Part shown: positions 63,041-64,000 of the stretch, piece by piece
Position numbering within the stretch: position 1 is the stretch's first letter
Layout of the letters: the number at the start of each line of letters is the position of its first letter
From: Brachybacterium sp. FME24
GTDB lineage: Bacteria > Actinomycetota > Actinomycetes > Actinomycetales > Dermabacteraceae
DNA: 64,000 nt
Direction: 5' to 3'
NCBI RefSeq assembly: GCF_014897705.1
Contig: NZ_JABUXV010000018.1
Span: 1 to 64,000 of the forward strand
The notes under the pieces: generated by a model
Database searches by the model: none
Told to the model about the DNA's origin: nothing
Seen by the model: the letters and a program-made list of their open reading frames with translations, nothing else
Position numbers and translations under genes: made by a program

Positions 63041-63604
63041 ATGCAGACCGACTCCGCTGACGCGCCCGTCCTCGTGATCCTCCGGGGGAACTCCTCCTCG
63101 GGGAAGTCGACCGTCGCGCGGCGGGTGCAACGGGATCTGCCCGGATCGAAGATCGCCGTGATCGGCCAGGACCATGTGCGCCGCGACCTGCTGTGGGAGC
63201 GGGAGGTCGAGCAGCGCGACACCATCGGACTGATCACCGCGATGGCGCAGCACTGCCTGAGCATCGGGCACCTCACCGTGGTCGAGGGGATCTTCGGCAG
63301 CGAGCGCTACGGCGACATGTTCGCGTCGCTGCTGAACGGGCATCACGGGCCGTCCCTCGTCTACTACCTCGACGTGAGCCTGGCCGAGACCCTGCGCCGC
63401 CACGCTCGGAAGTCCTTCGCCGCCGATGTGCCCGACGCCGAGGTCGCCTCCTGGTACCGCGAGCACGATGTGCTCGGCGTGAAGGGTGAGGTGGTCCTCG
63501 GCGAGGCACTGGGGGAGGACGAGATGGTCGAGCGGGTGCTCCAGGACCTCGCGGCGGTCAGGCCTTCAACTCTCGCCGAGAACGACTCGCAGGGAGGTCA
63601 TTGA
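63041..63604 (+). CDS. P-loop kinase (AAA_33/zeta-like), paralogue B
   Basis: 187 residues from ATG 63041 (GGAAGGA site). LVILRGNSSSGKSTVARRVQRD is Walker A; VIGQDHVRRDLLWERE and TVVEGIFGSERYGDMFASLL correspond position by position to paralogue A; RRHARKSF is the lid. C-terminal ~25 residues unrelated. Its stop is followed directly (0 bp gap) by the streptomycin-kinase-like gene, so they are co-expressed. Confidence 0.87.
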   Translation: MQTDSADAPVLVILRGNSSSGKSTVARRVQRDLPGSKIAVIGQDHVRRDLLWEREVEQRDTIGLITAMAQHCLSIGHLTVVEGIFGSERYGDMFASLLNGHHGPSLVYYLDVSLAETLRRHARKSFAADVPDAEVASWYREHDVLGVKGEVVLGEALGEDEMVERVLQDLAAVRPSTLAENDSQGGH

Positions 63605-64000
63605 ATGCACCTTCCACCGCGTCTGCAGGCGACGGGTTCCACGAGCGCAGTCGGTCGCGACTGGCTCGCTCGCCTCCCGGAGGTGTGCGAGCGACTGAGC
63701 GCGCAGTGGAAGATTCAGCTCGGTGAGCCGTACCCGGAGTGCAACATCTCGTGGGTGGCGCCCGCGGAGGGAGCGGCGGTCCCCGCTGTCCTGAAAGTGC
63801 CTATGCCGATGACAGTCCAGGTCAAGACGCTTGCGGGAGACTTCCGTGGGCACGAACCCGCTGCTCTTCGGGCTTGGGGCGGAGTCGGAGCCACGCTCCT
63901 CCTCGAGCATGACGAAGGCACGGGAGCGATGTTGGTGGAGCGCTGCGTCCCCGGGGACACGCTCGACTCGGTTCCGGACGTGGAAGCCGCCGACGAGATC
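63605..64000 (+). CDS. Streptomycin 6-kinase/hydroxyurea phosphotransferase-like protein (partial, cut by window end)
   Basis: 132 codons before the window ends, no stop. Starts at ATG 63605, directly after the kinase stop. The N-terminal lobe pattern is clear: LPEVCERLSAQWKIQLGEPYPECNISWV, AVLKVPMPMTVQ (ATP-binding Lys), FRGHEPAALRAWGGVGATLLLEHDEGTGAMLVERCVPGDTL. This matches the APH(6)/aminoglycoside-hydroxyurea kinase family. The catalytic lobe lies outside the window, so activity cannot be judged. Confidence 0.85.
   Translation, partial: MHLPPRLQATGSTSAVGRDWLARLPEVCERLSAQWKIQLGEPYPECNISWVAPAEGAAVPAVLKVPMPMTVQVKTLAGDFRGHEPAALRAWGGVGATLLLEHDEGTGAMLVERCVPGDTLDSVPDVEAADEI

Overview
The window is GC-rich DNA (roughly 70 %) with frequent GTG starts, dense ATGA/GTGA gene overlaps and a typical high-GC Gram-positive gene repertoire: multi-gene Asp23/Gls24 operon, LCP cell-wall ligase, ECF42 sigma factor with a DGPF protein, AlkC with an Ig-like tail, and Tat-exported hydrolases. 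It fits an actinobacterial chromosome. A Brachybacterium/Dermabacteraceae-like genome is my guess, not a proven assignment. No rRNA, tRNA, CRISPR array or prophage was seen.

Layout. 0.06-4.1 kb: a carbohydrate ABC importer (binding protein and two permeases, no ATPase) behind a LacI-type operator, then a histidine phosphatase. 4.2-7.9 kb: a self-contained P450 system (ferredoxin, ferredoxin reductase, P450) divergent from an AraC regulator. 7.9-12.2 kb: small housekeeping and resistance-like enzymes (VOC, two APH-fold kinases, HIT, HAD, SnoaL-like). 12.3-15.9 kb: a BadF-type sugar kinase divergent from a GH78 alpha-L-rhamnosidase. 15.9-16.5 kb: a gene-free convergent interval packed with three repeat types, including two 73-nt hairpin elements with covarying stems. 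16.5-19.1 kb: a three-gene ABC-2 exporter. 19.4-25.2 kb: an APH, a GrpB protein, an operon of a MerR-beta-clamp fusion regulator with an MFS exporter and a cis-prenyltransferase, then a nucleotidyltransferase paired with a receiver-like protein. 25.4-33.2 kb: DUF4190, aldo/keto reductase, a DUF1772/TetR pair around a 19-bp operator, an APH-P-loop kinase fusion, AlkC, an amino-acid permease and a Tat-exported GH25 muramidase.

33.3-37.1 kb is an eight-gene Asp23/Gls24 envelope-stress operon containing its own sigma factor. At 38.2-40.0 kb a glycine-rich repeat gene is split by a complete IS256-family element with a clear 8-bp target duplication. 40.2-46.1 kb: sugar isomerase, Pr6Pr membrane protein, LysR regulator, LCP protein with an Asp/Ser-rich tail, NAD-dependent epimerase and an AadA-like adenylyltransferase. 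46.1-47.9 kb: ECF42 sigma and its DGPF partner behind a plausible ECF42 promoter. 48.3-53.3 kb: two SDRs, TetR/HTH regulators, an O-acetyltransferase, a cupin and a 5'-truncated TetR gene. 53.7-59.8 kb: a blasticidin-S-deaminase-like enzyme, Nudix, APH, uridine kinase, a secreted sialidase and a peptidoglycan hydrolase. 59.9-64 kb looks accessory: an AbiE type IV toxin-antitoxin pair with an operator in its promoter, a MOSC protein, two divergent paralogous P-loop kinases plus a 3' fragment of a third, and a streptomycin-6-kinase-like gene cut by the window edge.

Themes: import and breakdown of plant or host glycans (sugar ABC, rhamnosidase, sialidase), wall remodelling and envelope stress (LCP, GH25, PG hydrolase, Asp23 operon), and an unusual density of APH-fold and nucleotidyltransferase enzymes resembling antibiotic-modifying proteins.
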